DNA of 64,000 nucleotides from Streptomyces asoensis (GTDB taxonomy: Bacteria > Actinomycetota > Actinomycetes > Streptomycetales > Streptomycetaceae): the NCBI RefSeq assembly GCF_013085465.1, contig NZ_CP049838.1, positions 8,494,001-8,558,000 on the forward strand, written 5' to 3'. Under the pieces are notes generated by a model. That model worked only from the letters and a program-made list of their open reading frames with translations, ran no database searches and was not told the origin of the DNA. This document shows, piece by piece, positions 8,704-17,375 of the stretch; the stretch's first letter is position 1; every line of letters begins with the position of its first letter. Position numbers and translations under genes: made by a program.

Positions 8704-9063
8704 ATGCCGGACGCCGAAGACGTACGCCGTATCGCCCTGTCCCTGCCGGACACCACGGAGAAGATCTCCTGGAGCATGCCCACCTTCCGGGTCGCGGGGA
8801 AGATGTTCGCCACACTGCCCGAGGAGGAGACCTCCCTCGCCGTGCGCTGCCCCAAGGAGGAGCGCGACGAACTGGTGCTCGCCGAACCCGGGAAGTTCTG
8901 GATCGCCGACCACGAGGCCCAGTTCGCCTGGGTACGGGCCCGCCTCGCCGCGCTGGAGGACGAGGACGAGCTGCGGGACATCCTCGCCGACTCATGGCGC
9001 CAGGCGGCCCCGACGCGACTGCTCGAGGCGTACCCGGAACTGGGGGCGGCCCCGGGGGACTGA
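8704..9063 (+). CDS. MmcQ/YjbR-family protein
   Basis: A 119-residue protein of the MmcQ/YjbR family, which has a CyaY-like DNA-binding fold and an uncertain function. Family features are the N-terminal EDVRRIALSLPDTTEK, the WSMPTFRVAGKMFATL strand pair, and the conserved C-terminal part ending in WRQAAPTRLLEAY. ATG 8704 is chosen because a -10-like TACGGT (8691-8696) lies seven bases upstream, indicating a leaderless transcript. A GTG at 8680 is in frame but would place the -10 inside the gene. Confidence 0.88.
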   Translation: MPDAEDVRRIALSLPDTTEKISWSMPTFRVAGKMFATLPEEETSLAVRCPKEERDELVLAEPGKFWIADHEAQFAWVRARLAALEDEDELRDILADSWRQAAPTRLLEAYPELGAAPGD

Positions 9064-9120
9064 CGGTGCCCGACGGCCGGGGCGCGGGAAACGGGTGCGC
9101 GACCACCGACCCGAGTGCGG

Positions 9121-9126
9121 TATGGT
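9121..9126 (+). promoter_or_regulatory. Predicted -10 (TATGGT) of the first tRNA-Pro gene
   Basis: TATGGT lies 45 bases before the mature tRNA 5' end. The second tRNA-Pro copy has TAAAGT at nearly the same distance (42 bases). The parallel position in two otherwise unlike leaders supports a promoter. No consensus -35 is visible. Confidence 0.45.
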
Positions 9127-9171
9127 TTCCATGCGTGTTCGGCCAGGGGAAACCCCAGGTCAGGCAGGCAA

Positions 9172-9248
<77 letters not shown>

Positions 9249-9264
9249 GCTTCATCGCAGGTCG

Positions 9265-9308
9265 GAAGGTCGTTTCCACGAAAGTGTGGAAGCGGCCTTC
9301 GTTGTTTT
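9265..9308 (+). terminator. Rho-independent-type terminator after tRNA-Pro copy 1
   Basis: GAAGG-TCG-TTTCCAC pairs across a short loop with GTGTGGAAGCGGCCTTC (imperfect stem) and is followed by GTTGTTTT, a rare T-rich run in this GC-rich window. Position directly after the tRNA supports a terminator. Confidence 0.75.
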
Positions 9309-9438
9309 CCACGCGGTGAAGCGCGGCGGGACGCGGTGACGTGTCCGCGCCGTCCCGTGCTGTGAGTCGGCCGGACTACCTGTGGATTCGCCCAACCCCG
9401 AGTGACGCCCCGCGGCCCCGCTGCCAGGATGAGGCGCC

Positions 9439-10185
9439 ATGACCGCAGGGCACGGCAAGGCCGACAAGCACCGCAGGCTCCACGACACCGCCAAGGCCGA
9501 GAAGCACGAGAGGCACCGGACACCGCACGGCCCGGGACGCGCGAAGCGGGCCGGCAAGGCGGCACCGGCCGACGAGTCGACGACCGCGCTGGCGCTGGCC
9601 GCGCGGGCCGGGGACGCGGCGGCCGTCGAGGGGTTCGTGCGGGCCCTGCACCACGACGTGGTGCGGTACGTGGCCCATCTGAGCGCCGACCCGCAGGCGG
9701 CGGACGATCTGGCGCAGGACACGTTCCTGCGGGCGCTGAGCGGTCTGCACCGGTTCGAGGGACGCTCCTCGGCGCGGGCGTGGCTGCTGTCCATCGCGCG
9801 CCGGGCGGTGATGGACAGCTTCCGGTCCGCCGCCGTCCGGCCGCGCCTGTCGGACCAGGCCGACTGGCAGACGGCCGTCGAGCTGGCCCAGCCGCGCGGA
9901 CTGCCCGGCTTCGACGACGGTGTCGTCCTGCTGGATCTGCTGGCCGCGCTGCCGGAGGACCGGCGGGAGGCGTTCGTGCTGACCCAGCTGCTGGGACTGC
10001 CCTACGCGGAGGCGGCCGAGGTGAGCGACTGCCCGGTCGGCACCGTCCGCTCGCGGGTGGCCCGCGCCCGTGCCACACTGGCCGGCCTGCTCACCGAGGC
10101 GGGCGAGCCTACCGCCGGCGCAGCCCCCGCAGCTCATCGACCTTCGTCAGCCGGGCCAGAGCGAGGTAGACCAGGACGAGGGTGA
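9439..10185 (+). CDS. ECF-type RNA polymerase sigma factor
   Basis: A 248-residue extracytoplasmic-function sigma factor. Region 2 spans about residues 65-130 (LSADPQAADDLAQDTFLRAL, then RFEGRSSARAWLLSIARRAV). Region 4 covers about residues 165-215, with the recognition helix in CPVGTVRSRVARARA. A basic, His/Lys-rich N-terminal extension of about 50 residues is unusual for the family, and a short Ala/Pro-rich tail follows region 4. No anti-sigma factor lies beside it. Its 3' end overlaps the convergent murJ-like gene by 77 bases. The regulon is unknown. Confidence 0.92.
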   Translation: MTAGHGKADKHRRLHDTAKAEKHERHRTPHGPGRAKRAGKAAPADESTTALALAARAGDAAAVEGFVRALHHDVVRYVAHLSADPQAADDLAQDTFLRALSGLHRFEGRSSARAWLLSIARRAVMDSFRSAAVRPRLSDQADWQTAVELAQPRGLPGFDDGVVLLDLLAALPEDRREAFVLTQLLGLPYAEAAEVSDCPVGTVRSRVARARATLAGLLTEAGEPTAGAAPAAHRPSSAGPERGRPGRG

Positions 10186-11746
10186 GGGAGCCGGCCGCGA
10201 GGGCGGTCGCGGTCGACAGGGTGCCGCCGCCCAGCGAGGCCGCGCACGCGGCGGCGGCCCGGCCCGCGGCGGCGGCGAGGCCCGCCGCCACCAGCAGCTT
10301 GGTGTACGTGCGCCGCAGCGCGCCGTCGTCCAGGCGACCGCCGGTCCGGCCGCGCAGCCGGCGCGCCGTGAGGGCCAGCCCCGCCAGGTAGGACAGCGTG
10401 CAGGCCCCGGCCATGCCGGTCACCGCCCAGCGGTCGGGCAGCAGCAGATGGCAGGCGGTGGCCAGCGCGATGTTCACCGCCGCGATCCACAGCGCCATGA
10501 AGAACGGCGTACGGGTGTCCTCGAACGCGTAGAAGCCACGCAGGAGGACGTACTGCGCGGAGAACGGGATCAGGCCGAGACCGAACGCCTGGAGCATGTG
10601 GCCGAGCGGCTGCGCGGAGGCCGCGTCGGCCGCGCCGTGCGCGAACAGCAGGGTGGCGATCCGCGGGCCGAGGGCCAGGAACAGGAACGCGGCCGGGACG
10701 ATGACGACCCCGCTCACCCGCAGCCCGCGCGACAGATCGGCGCGCACGTCCGCGATCCGGCCCTGCGCCACGGCCCGGCTCATACGGGGCAGCAGCGCGG
10801 TCACCAGGGAGACGGTGACCACCGACTGCGGCAGCATCCAGATGGTCTGCGCGTACGTGTACGCCGTGTAGCCCGCGCCGGCGTCCGGCAGCCTCTGATC
10901 GACGGTGTTGGCGTAGTTGGTCACCACCGTCAGCGAGACGAGGTTCGTCAGGACGAGCAGCAGCGTCCACTTGGCGGCGTGCACACCGGAACCCAGGCCG
11001 GAGCCGCGCCAGTCGAACCGCGGGCGGAAGCGGAACCCGGCGGCCCGCGCGAACGGGACCAGCGCGAGGGCCTGCACCGCGATGCCGACGGTCGTCCCGA
11101 CGCCCAGCAGCCGGACCTGGGCGTCGGTGATGTCCGCGACCTCCGTCGGCACGGTCATGAGGCCGAGGTAGGCGCCGAACATGCCCAGCAGGACGACGTT
11201 GTTGAGGACCGGCGTCCACATCATCGCGCCGAACCGCTCCCGGGCGTTGAGGACTTGGCCGTAGATGTTGAACAGGCCGTAGAAGAAGATCTGCGGGAGC
11301 AGGAACCGGGCGAAGACCACGGTGAGCCGGTAGGCCTCGTGGTTGTCCGGGCTGTCGCGCATGTACAGCGAGACGATCTGCGGGGCCGCCCACACCGCCA
11401 GCGCCGTCCCCACGGCGAGGACCGACACGACCAGGGTGACGAGCCGCTGCTCGTAGGCCCGCCCGCCGTCCGGGTGGGTCGCCCTCGCCCGCACCAGCTG
11501 CGGCACCAGCACGGCGTTCAGCGCGCCGCCGATCAGCAGGGTGTAGAGGCTGGTCGGCACCGTGTTCGCGGTGTTGTACGTACTGGCCAGCAGACCGGTG
11601 CCCAGGGCGGCGGCCTGGAGGACCTGGCGGATCAGCCCGGTCGCCCGGGACGCGATGGTGCCCAGCGCCATCAGCAGCGACGAACGGGCCGCCCCGCCCT
11701 TGCGGACCTCGTGTTCCTCGACCTGCCGCCGTGCCGTCGCCCCCAT
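10109..11746 (-). CDS. murJ: MurJ/MviN-family lipid II flippase-like membrane protein
   Basis: A 545-residue polytopic membrane protein of the MurJ/MviN family, which flips lipid-linked peptidoglycan precursors across the membrane. About 14 hydrophobic segments run through the protein. The N-terminal TIASRATGLIRQVLQAAALG is the MurJ signature, and the conserved PQIFFYGLFNIYGQVLNARERFGAMMWTPVLNN region holds the family core (only key words quoted). Streptomyces usually has several MurJ paralogues, and this one lacks the long kinase-like tail of the essential actinobacterial MviN, so it may be a secondary copy. TAGGTT (11753-11758) six bases before the start suggests a leaderless mRNA. It overlaps the convergent sigma gene. 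Confidence 0.88.
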   Translation of the reverse strand: MGATARRQVEEHEVRKGGAARSSLLMALGTIASRATGLIRQVLQAAALGTGLLASTYNTANTVPTSLYTLLIGGALNAVLVPQLVRARATHPDGGRAYEQRLVTLVVSVLAVGTALAVWAAPQIVSLYMRDSPDNHEAYRLTVVFARFLLPQIFFYGLFNIYGQVLNARERFGAMMWTPVLNNVVLLGMFGAYLGLMTVPTEVADITDAQVRLLGVGTTVGIAVQALALVPFARAAGFRFRPRFDWRGSGLGSGVHAAKWTLLLVLTNLVSLTVVTNYANTVDQRLPDAGAGYTAYTYAQTIWMLPQSVVTVSLVTALLPRMSRAVAQGRIADVRADLSRGLRVSGVVIVPAAFLFLALGPRIATLLFAHGAADAASAQPLGHMLQAFGLGLIPFSAQYVLLRGFYAFEDTRTPFFMALWIAAVNIALATACHLLLPDRWAVTGMAGACTLSYLAGLALTARRLRGRTGGRLDDGALRRTYTKLLVAAGLAAAAGRAAAACAASLGGGTLSTATALAAGSLTLVLVYLALARLTKVDELRGLRRR

Positions 11747-11820
11747 CCGGCCAACCTACGCCATCAAGATCCGAGAGCCCCAACCGCCTTGCTCACAGCG
11801 GCGGTTGGTCCACAGCGGAG

Positions 11821-12246
11821 TCAGCGGCGACTGCGCACCCGCCCCGCGCGCGGTGGGCTGATGAACTGGAGCTCCAGCGTGACCGGCGGCGCCGCGACCC
11901 CCGGGCCGCCGGCCGCCGCCCAGGTCAGGATCTCCTCCGTGCAGTCGTCGTCCATGGCGAAGCCGACCCAGGTGGCCCGGCCGCCGGCCCGGCGTCCGCC
12001 GGCCGAGGGCTGGACCACGATCACGTTGGCCTGGTCGCAGGGGCCCAGGCACTCCGTCGTACGGACCTCGAAGGCGCCGGCGGAGTCGGCGGCGGCCGCC
12101 CGCAGCCGCTCCAGCTGCCAGTCGTGGTCGTAGCCGGGGTGTTTGCCGGCGTCGCCGCAGCAGCAGCCCCTGCACACCACGAGGGTGCAGGGACGACTGC
12201 GGGCGGCGCCCACCAGGGCGCGCGGGCCGGACGGCGCGGGGATCAC
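11821..12246 (-). CDS. Thioredoxin-like [2Fe-2S] ferredoxin-domain protein
   Basis: A 141-residue protein with the Cys pattern of thioredoxin-like 2Fe-2S ferredoxins: the CRGCCCG stretch near residue 25 and the later TECLGPCDQANVIVV segment, where two cysteines are separated by three residues. It probably binds a cluster and transfers electrons, but no partner oxidoreductase is nearby. GTG 12246 is two bases after the stop of the NUDIX-like gene, indicating an operon. A downstream start before the first Cys motif is possible. The Arg-rich tail ends close to a divergent region shared with the murJ-like gene. Confidence 0.82.
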   Translation of the reverse strand: MIPAPSGPRALVGAARSRPCTLVVCRGCCCGDAGKHPGYDHDWQLERLRAAAADSAGAFEVRTTECLGPCDQANVIVVQPSAGGRRAGGRATWVGFAMDDDCTEEILTWAAAGGPGVAAPPVTLELQFISPPRAGRVRSRR

Positions 12247-12248
12247 GC

Positions 12249-12788
12249 TCAGGAGGCCGAGAGGCCGACGTGGGCCAGGGCCTGCCGCAGCAGGAACCCG
12301 TGCCCGCCCGGCATCTCGCTCTGCACCGCGAGCGACGCGGCCTCCTGCGGGCTGAACCACACCAGGTCCAGCGCGTCCTGGCGGGGACGGCAGTCGCCGG
12401 TCACCGGCACGATGTAGGCCAGCGACACCGCGTGCTGACGGGGGTCGTGGTACGGGGTGACGCCCTGCGTGGGGAAGTACTCGGCCACCGTGAACGGCTG
12501 GAGCGAGGTCGGTACCCGGGGCAGCGCCACCGGACCGAGGTCCTTCTCCAGGTGGCGCAGCAGGGCGTCGCGGACGCGCTCGTGGTGCAGGACCCGGCCG
12601 GAGACCAGGGTGCGGCTGACCGTGCCCTCCGGTCCCATCCGCAGCAGCAGGCCGACGCTGGTGACTTCGCCGCTGTCGTCGACGCGCACGGGCACGGCCT
12701 CGACGTACAGGATCGGCATACGGGCGCGTGCCATCTCGAGCTCGTCGGAGCTCAGCCAACCCGGCGTGGTTTCGGTCAAGTCAGACAT
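12249..12788 (-). CDS. NUDIX-like protein of the DUF4916 type
   Basis: A 179-residue protein resembling the DUF4916/NUDIX-hydrolase-like family common in actinobacteria. It starts WLSSDELEMARARMPILYVEAVPVRV, with GLLLRMGPEGTVSRTLVSGRVLHHER as the core. The typical NUDIX box with repeated glutamates is not clear, so activity on nucleoside diphosphate derivatives is uncertain. A perfect-looking -10, TATGAT (12795-12800), lies six bases before the ATG, which predicts a leaderless mRNA. The ferredoxin-like gene follows two bases after the stop. Confidence 0.85.
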   Translation of the reverse strand: MSDLTETTPGWLSSDELEMARARMPILYVEAVPVRVDDSGEVTSVGLLLRMGPEGTVSRTLVSGRVLHHERVRDALLRHLEKDLGPVALPRVPTSLQPFTVAEYFPTQGVTPYHDPRQHAVSLAYIVPVTGDCRPRQDALDLVWFSPQEAASLAVQSEMPGGHGFLLRQALAHVGLSAS

Positions 12789-12794
12789 TGCTTG

Positions 12795-12800
12795 ATCATA
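12795..12800 (-). promoter_or_regulatory. -10 element (TATGAT) for leaderless transcription of the NUDIX-like gene
   Basis: Read on the minus strand, TATGAT is followed by six bases and ATG 12788, the spacing of a transcript beginning at the start codon. No clear -35 is present at 17-18 bases. Confidence 0.6.
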
Positions 12801-12803
12801 CTT

Positions 12804-13949
12804 TCAGTGTCCGTCGGGAAGCCGGTAGACCCGGCGGGCGTTGTCGGCTCCGGCCCAGCGTGCCAGGCGCAGCGCGTCGGGCAGGCCCAGTTCGTCGGCG
12901 TCCACCCGGTCCTGGAGCAGTTCCCCCAGTCCCCTGCGGAACGCCAGCGCGCCGAGCCCGTAGAACTCCGCCACACCATAGGCGTCCGAGCTGTACAGCA
13001 GTTTGCGGAACGGTGTGATCTCCAACGCCTCCTCCAGGACCGCCCGCGCTCGTGGGGGACCCACATGATGCAGGGTGAGCCCCACATCCAGGTAGACCTG
13101 CTCGAACACCGCGGCCAGATAGGCGGCCTGCCGCTGGTACGGCCAGCAGTGCAGCAGCAGTACCGGGATGGCGCCCGCCGTCAGGTGCAGCCAGTCCGTG
13201 AGACGGCTCGGGTCCACCCGGTGCAGCCGGATGTCGTTGTCGCCGAAGCCGGTGTGCAGTTGGAGGGGGAGCCCCAGGTCGACGGCCGTCCACAGCAGGT
13301 GCCGGACCAGCACCGGGTCCGCCAGCCGGCCGCCGCCCGCCAGCCAGCGCCGGGCGGCCCGGGTGACCTCGGCGTCCGGGGGCCGGGCCGGGTCGAGGTC
13401 GAAGCCGGTCCGGTAGGCGGCCACCGACTTGACCGCCACCACCCCCGGCCGGCGTACCGCGTCCAGGGCGGCCGCCCGGAACGCGTCGGCGTACCCGTCG
13501 GCCTCGACACCCCGCGTGGCCACGGCCTCCGCGACGGACTCCAGCCGGACGACCTCGTGGGCGACCGCCGGTCCACCGGCTCCGGCCGCCCCGGCCAGCT
13601 CGGCGGGCGTGGTGATGCGCTGCGGGGCGAACCCGGTGTCGACACAGAACACGCCGGTCCGGGCGGCGGCGAGGAACCGCCGGTTCACCTCCCGCGGACC
13701 CAGTTCGGCGCGCCGGGCCAGGTAGACGTCGGCCGGGGCGTGCCGCTCCAGGTCGAGCACCGGCGCGCAGTGGCGGCGTACGGCCACCCCGGCGGGTGTG
13801 TCGAAGGCCGAGTGGCCGGGCCACCGGTCGCCCTCGGTGAGCAACGCCTCGAAGCCCGGCCGGTCCAGGGGGTCGGTGACGACGCCGTGGCAGTGGTGGT
13901 CCACCAGCTCCAGCTCGGCGAGGGCCTCGTGGACCGGTCCGCCGGTCAT
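12804..13949 (-). CDS. Amidohydrolase-family protein (FluG N-terminal type)
   Basis: A 381-residue TIM-barrel amidohydrolase. The metal-binding H-x-H is His19-Cys-His21 in VDHHCHG. Further conserved points are the QLHTGFGDND loop, LLLHCWPYQRQAAYL, and the late YSSDAYG with the metal Asp. Proteins of this type form the N-terminal half of fungal FluG, whose C-terminal half is a glutamine-synthetase-like domain. Here the two halves are separate genes, the ligase gene ending one base before this start, so they very likely work together. A gamma-glutamyl amide or related small amide is a reasonable guess for the substrate. Confidence 0.88.
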   Translation of the reverse strand: MTGGPVHEALAELELVDHHCHGVVTDPLDRPGFEALLTEGDRWPGHSAFDTPAGVAVRRHCAPVLDLERHAPADVYLARRAELGPREVNRRFLAAARTGVFCVDTGFAPQRITTPAELAGAAGAGGPAVAHEVVRLESVAEAVATRGVEADGYADAFRAAALDAVRRPGVVAVKSVAAYRTGFDLDPARPPDAEVTRAARRWLAGGGRLADPVLVRHLLWTAVDLGLPLQLHTGFGDNDIRLHRVDPSRLTDWLHLTAGAIPVLLLHCWPYQRQAAYLAAVFEQVYLDVGLTLHHVGPPRARAVLEEALEITPFRKLLYSSDAYGVAEFYGLGALAFRRGLGELLQDRVDADELGLPDALRLARWAGADNARRVYRLPDGH

Positions 13950-13950
13950 G

Positions 13951-15354
13951 TCAGTACTTCCAGCGGTAGGCCGCGGCCACCCGCTCGTCGTCGAGCCCGT
14001 CGACGGCGTCGATCTCGCCCTGTCGTACGGCGCTCACCGCGTCGGCGAGGACCGGGCCGAGCGCGGTCCGCAGCACCTCGTCCCGGCGGAACTCGGCGAG
14101 CGCCTCGGCGAGCGAGGTCGGCAGCCGGCGCACGCCCCGGGCGGCGGCCTCCCCGGCGCCGAGCCGGGCCGGATCCCCGTCCGTCTCCTCGGGCAGGACG
14201 GCGCCCGACGCGAGCCCGGCCAGCCCGGCGGCGATCAGACAGCCGAGGGCGAGGTACGGGTTGGCGGCCAGATCGACCGGCTTGACCTCCAGATTCGCCT
14301 GCTCCGCGCGCCGGCCGGCGGTACCGCGCACCAGACGCAGCGCGCACTCGCGGGTCTCCAGGCCCCAGGCGGTGAACACCCCGGCCCACTGGGACGGCTT
14401 GAGGCGCAGATGGCTCGCCGGGCTGGGCGCGGTCACCGCCGTGAGGGCCGGGAGCCGGGCCAGCACTCCGGCCGCGAACGCCTCCGCGTCGGCCGTCATG
14501 CCGTGCCGCCGCACTCCGCCCGCGTGCAGGTTCGCGCCGTCCCGCCAGGCGGAGAGATGGACGTGCCCGCCGTTGCCGACGCCTTCCGCCCCGACGGCGG
14601 GGGAGAAGGACACCCGCAGGCCGTGGCGCCGGGCCAGCGCGCGGATCGTCTGGCGGACGAGGACGCTGCGGTCGGCCGCCGCCACCGGGTCGAGCGCGCC
14701 CACGGAGATCTCGAACTGACCGGGCGCGTACTCCGGATGGATCTGGTCGACGTCCACGCCCTGCGCCGCGCACGCGGCCAGCAGCTCGGCGGTGTACTCG
14801 CTCAGCTCGATCTGCCGGGTCGCGCCGTACGCCGGTCCCGTGGCCGCCGGGACGAACTCCCCCGCGGGCGCCGAGTCCAGGCCGACCGCCCACTCGATCT
14901 CGATGGCCGCCTTGAAGACGAGACCGTGCTCGCGGGCCGCGTCCGCGACGACGCGGCGGAGGAAGGTGCGGGAGCAGCCGGGGTGCCGCTCCCCGTCCTG
15001 GGTGACGCGGTCGACCGGCGCCCAGGCCCAGCCGGGCTGCCCTGCCAGGGCCACCAGCCGGTCGAGGTCCGGGTACAGACGCAGGTCGCCGTCCGGGCCG
15101 CCCAGCACATCGGTCGCGACGATGTGGTCGTTCGCCAGGAACGTGTCGAACACCGGCGACATCCCGACCCCCCAGGCCGCCGCCGAGGCCAGCCCGGCCG
15201 TGGGGATCGTCTTCACCCGGGCGACACCCGCCGTGTCGACGTAGGCCAGGACGATCCCGTGCACGCCTCTCGCCGAGAGTTCGCCGGCGAGCGCGCCGGC
15301 CCGCTCGACCTCTCCGGGACGCCCACCGGGGACGGGATCGGCAAGGGTGGTCAT
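13951..15354 (-). CDS. Glutamine-synthetase-family ligase (GlnA-like, probably not glutamine-forming)
   Basis: A 467-residue member of the glutamine synthetase superfamily. Typical metal and ATP-binding parts are AIEIEWA (about residue 165), NGGHVHLSAW (about residue 280), the Arg-rich ETRECALRLVRG, and VKPVDLAANPYLALG. Streptomyces has several GlnA-like enzymes that gamma-glutamylate polyamines or ethanolamine; this one resembles that broader group. The acceptor amine cannot be determined here. GGAGG precedes ATG 15354. It is the first gene of a two-gene operon with the amidohydrolase, giving a split FluG arrangement. Confidence 0.88.
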   Translation of the reverse strand: MTTLADPVPGGRPGEVERAGALAGELSARGVHGIVLAYVDTAGVARVKTIPTAGLASAAAWGVGMSPVFDTFLANDHIVATDVLGGPDGDLRLYPDLDRLVALAGQPGWAWAPVDRVTQDGERHPGCSRTFLRRVVADAAREHGLVFKAAIEIEWAVGLDSAPAGEFVPAATGPAYGATRQIELSEYTAELLAACAAQGVDVDQIHPEYAPGQFEISVGALDPVAAADRSVLVRQTIRALARRHGLRVSFSPAVGAEGVGNGGHVHLSAWRDGANLHAGGVRRHGMTADAEAFAAGVLARLPALTAVTAPSPASHLRLKPSQWAGVFTAWGLETRECALRLVRGTAGRRAEQANLEVKPVDLAANPYLALGCLIAAGLAGLASGAVLPEETDGDPARLGAGEAAARGVRRLPTSLAEALAEFRRDEVLRTALGPVLADAVSAVRQGEIDAVDGLDDERVAAAYRWKY

Positions 15355-15397
15355 ACGTCCTCCACGGTCGGTACGTCCGTTGCGTGCCGTACGTCCG

Positions 15398-16189
15398 TCA
15401 GGGTTTCACGGCCACCGCGCCGTACTGCGGCACCACCGCGAGGGAGTCGGCCTCGCCGCGCCAGCGCGAGCAGGAGACCAGGCCCGGCTCCAGCAGGTCC
15501 AGGCCCTCGAAGAACGCGGCGATCTCCTCGCCACCGCGTGCGGTGATCGGCGGGGTGGCGTTCTCGTTCCAGAACTTCATCGCCGGGATCTGGCCCTCAC
15601 CGCCCACCGCGCTGTCGTGGGTGGGGTGCGTCAGCACCAGGAAGCTGCCGGAGGGGACGTCGGCCATGACCTCGCGGACGATGTCCCGGGCCGCCTCGAA
15701 GTCCAGGACGAAGTTCAGGATGCCCAGCATCATCACCGCGACCGGGCGGGTGAAGTCCAGGGTGCCCGCCGCGCGTTCGAGGATCCCGGCCGGGTCGTGC
15801 ACATCGGCGTCGATGTAGTCGGTGACGCCCTCGGCGGTGCCGGTCAGCAGCGTACGGGCGTGCGCCAGCACGATGGGGTCGTTGTCGACGTACACGATCC
15901 GCGACTCGGGCGCGACGCGCTGCGCGATCTCGTGGGTGTTGTCGGCCGTCGGCAGTCCGGTGCCGATGTCGAGGAACTGCCGCACCCCGCGCTCCTCGGC
16001 CAGGAACCGCACCGCCTGCCCCAGGAACCAGCGGTCCGCGCGCGCGATCTCCCGGATGAGCGGGAACATCCCGGCGACATGCTCGCCGACCCGCTGGTCG
16101 ACCTCGTAGTTGTCCTTGCCGCCGATCCAGTAGTTCCACACCCGCGCGTTGTGCGCCACGCTGGTGTTCAGCCGTGCCGACCCGCTCAC
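15398..16189 (-). CDS. SAM-dependent methyltransferase of the DUF574 family
   Basis: A 263-residue S-adenosylmethionine methyltransferase of the DUF574 (Methyltransf_19) family, which is greatly expanded in Streptomyces. It opens with the family signature HNARVWNYWIGGKDNYEVD. The SAM-binding loop is FLDIGTGLPTADNTHEIA, with the acidic residue in IVYVDNDPIVLAHARTLL. Substrates of this family are unknown. GTG 16189 has AAGGAG ten bases upstream. It lies 43 bases upstream of the ligase gene on the same strand, but a strong RBS in between and the unrelated function suggest it need not share that operon. Confidence 0.93.
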   Translation of the reverse strand: MSGSARLNTSVAHNARVWNYWIGGKDNYEVDQRVGEHVAGMFPLIREIARADRWFLGQAVRFLAEERGVRQFLDIGTGLPTADNTHEIAQRVAPESRIVYVDNDPIVLAHARTLLTGTAEGVTDYIDADVHDPAGILERAAGTLDFTRPVAVMMLGILNFVLDFEAARDIVREVMADVPSGSFLVLTHPTHDSAVGGEGQIPAMKFWNENATPPITARGGEEIAAFFEGLDLLEPGLVSCSRWRGEADSLAVVPQYGAVAVKP

Positions 16190-16310
16190 CTGACCGCTCC
16201 TTCTCGCGTCCTGCCCGCGTCACGGGCCTCCGTCCGCCATTGTGCCGCCGGATGATCACCGTTGTCCCCGGTAGGGTGAAAATCCGGTGATCCCGTACAG
16301 GAAGCAGGCC

Positions 16311-17165
16311 ATGCCCTACTCGCACGCCCCCCGCCCGTCCGCGTCCGCGTCCCCGGCGGGTCCCGTCGACATCCGGCTGGTCGTCACCGACATGGACGGG
16401 ACGCTGCTCGACGACGACAAGAAGGTGCCCGAGGGCCTCTGGGAGACGCTGGCGCTGCTGCGGGAGCGCGGGGTGCTGTTCACCCCGGCGAGCGGGCGCC
16501 AGTACGCCACCCTGGCCGCGGAGTTCGCCGAGGTCGCCGACGGGATGGTGTTCATAGCGGAGAACGGCACCTACGTGGTGCGCGACGGGGAGGAGCTGAG
16601 CTCCGATCCGCTGGCGCCGGGCGTGGTCGCGCGGGTGACGGAGGCCGTACGCCGGCTCACGTCCGACGGCGTCGACGTGGGCGCCGTCGTCTGCGGGAAG
16701 CGGTCCGCCTACGTCGAGCGGGCCGACGAGGCGTTCCTGGCCGAGGTGGGCCGGTACTACGTGCGGCACCGGGTCGTCGAGGACGTCACCGCCGTCGACG
16801 ACGACATCATCAAGGTCGCCCTCTTCGACTTCGGGTCCGCCGAGAAGACCACCGCACCGGCTCTCGCGCCCTTCGCGCGGACCCACCAGGTCGTCGTCTC
16901 CGGTGAGCACTGGGTCGACGTCATGAACCGCACGGCCAACAAGGGCGCCGCACTGCGCGCCCTCCAGCGGGAGCTGGGCATCACGCCCGCCCAGACCATG
17001 GTGTTCGGCGACTACCTCAACGACCTGGAGATGCTGGACGCCGCCGACTGGTCGTTCGCCATGGCCAACGCCCACCCGGAGGTCGTCCGCCGGGCCCGCC
17101 ACCTCGCGCCCTCCAACAACGACAACGGCGTACTGCGTACCGTCACGCGCCTGCTGGACCTCTGA
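16311..17165 (+). CDS. HAD-superfamily (Cof-type, class IIB) hydrolase
   Basis: A 284-residue Cof-type phosphatase. HAD motif 1 is LVVTDMDGTLLDD (nucleophile Asp and acid/base Asp, about residues 24-36). Motif 2 Thr/Ser lies in FTPASGR, Lys in TANKGAAL and motif 4 acid residues in VFGDYLNDLEML, followed by the family NAHPEV segment. Substrates for this group are sugar phosphates or pyridoxal phosphate. ATG 16311 was chosen because AGGA precedes it; a GTG at 16287 is in frame. TAGGGT (16272-16277) is a possible -10. It is divergent from the methyltransferase gene. Confidence 0.92.
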   Translation: MPYSHAPRPSASASPAGPVDIRLVVTDMDGTLLDDDKKVPEGLWETLALLRERGVLFTPASGRQYATLAAEFAEVADGMVFIAENGTYVVRDGEELSSDPLAPGVVARVTEAVRRLTSDGVDVGAVVCGKRSAYVERADEAFLAEVGRYYVRHRVVEDVTAVDDDIIKVALFDFGSAEKTTAPALAPFARTHQVVVSGEHWVDVMNRTANKGAALRALQRELGITPAQTMVFGDYLNDLEMLDAADWSFAMANAHPEVVRRARHLAPSNNDNGVLRTVTRLLDL

Positions 17166-17204
17166 CGCTCCGGGCGGTCCCGGGCCACGGGCGGGGCCGC
17201 GCGT

Positions 17205-17375
17205 GCCCGTGCTGCCAGGCCCAGGCCGCGATCTCGACGCGGTTGCGCGCGCCCAGCAACCGGAAGCCGGTGCGCCGGCCACGGTCTTCAGGCCGGTCGG
17301 GCAGGACACGGAAACCTTCTTCCCCACCCACGGCAGCGGGTGGTACTTGCTCTCGATGCGGCCCGTGACGATGTT
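17205..17375 (-). pseudogene. Fused remnants: LuxR-type HTH C-terminus and DUF4333-like fragment
   Basis: This 339-base gap has no intact gene. Read on the minus strand, the part at about 17278-17375 encodes VGKKVSVSCPTGLK, resembling DUF4333 proteins. The part at about 17205-17280, in another frame, encodes GFRLLGARNRVEIAAWAW, resembling the end of a LuxR-type helix-turn-helix. The two frames do not join, no start or RBS is apparent and neither domain is complete. I read it as the scar of deletions that fused the ends of two lost genes. The rest of the gap holds the -10 of the next gene (17492-17497). Confidence 0.4.
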
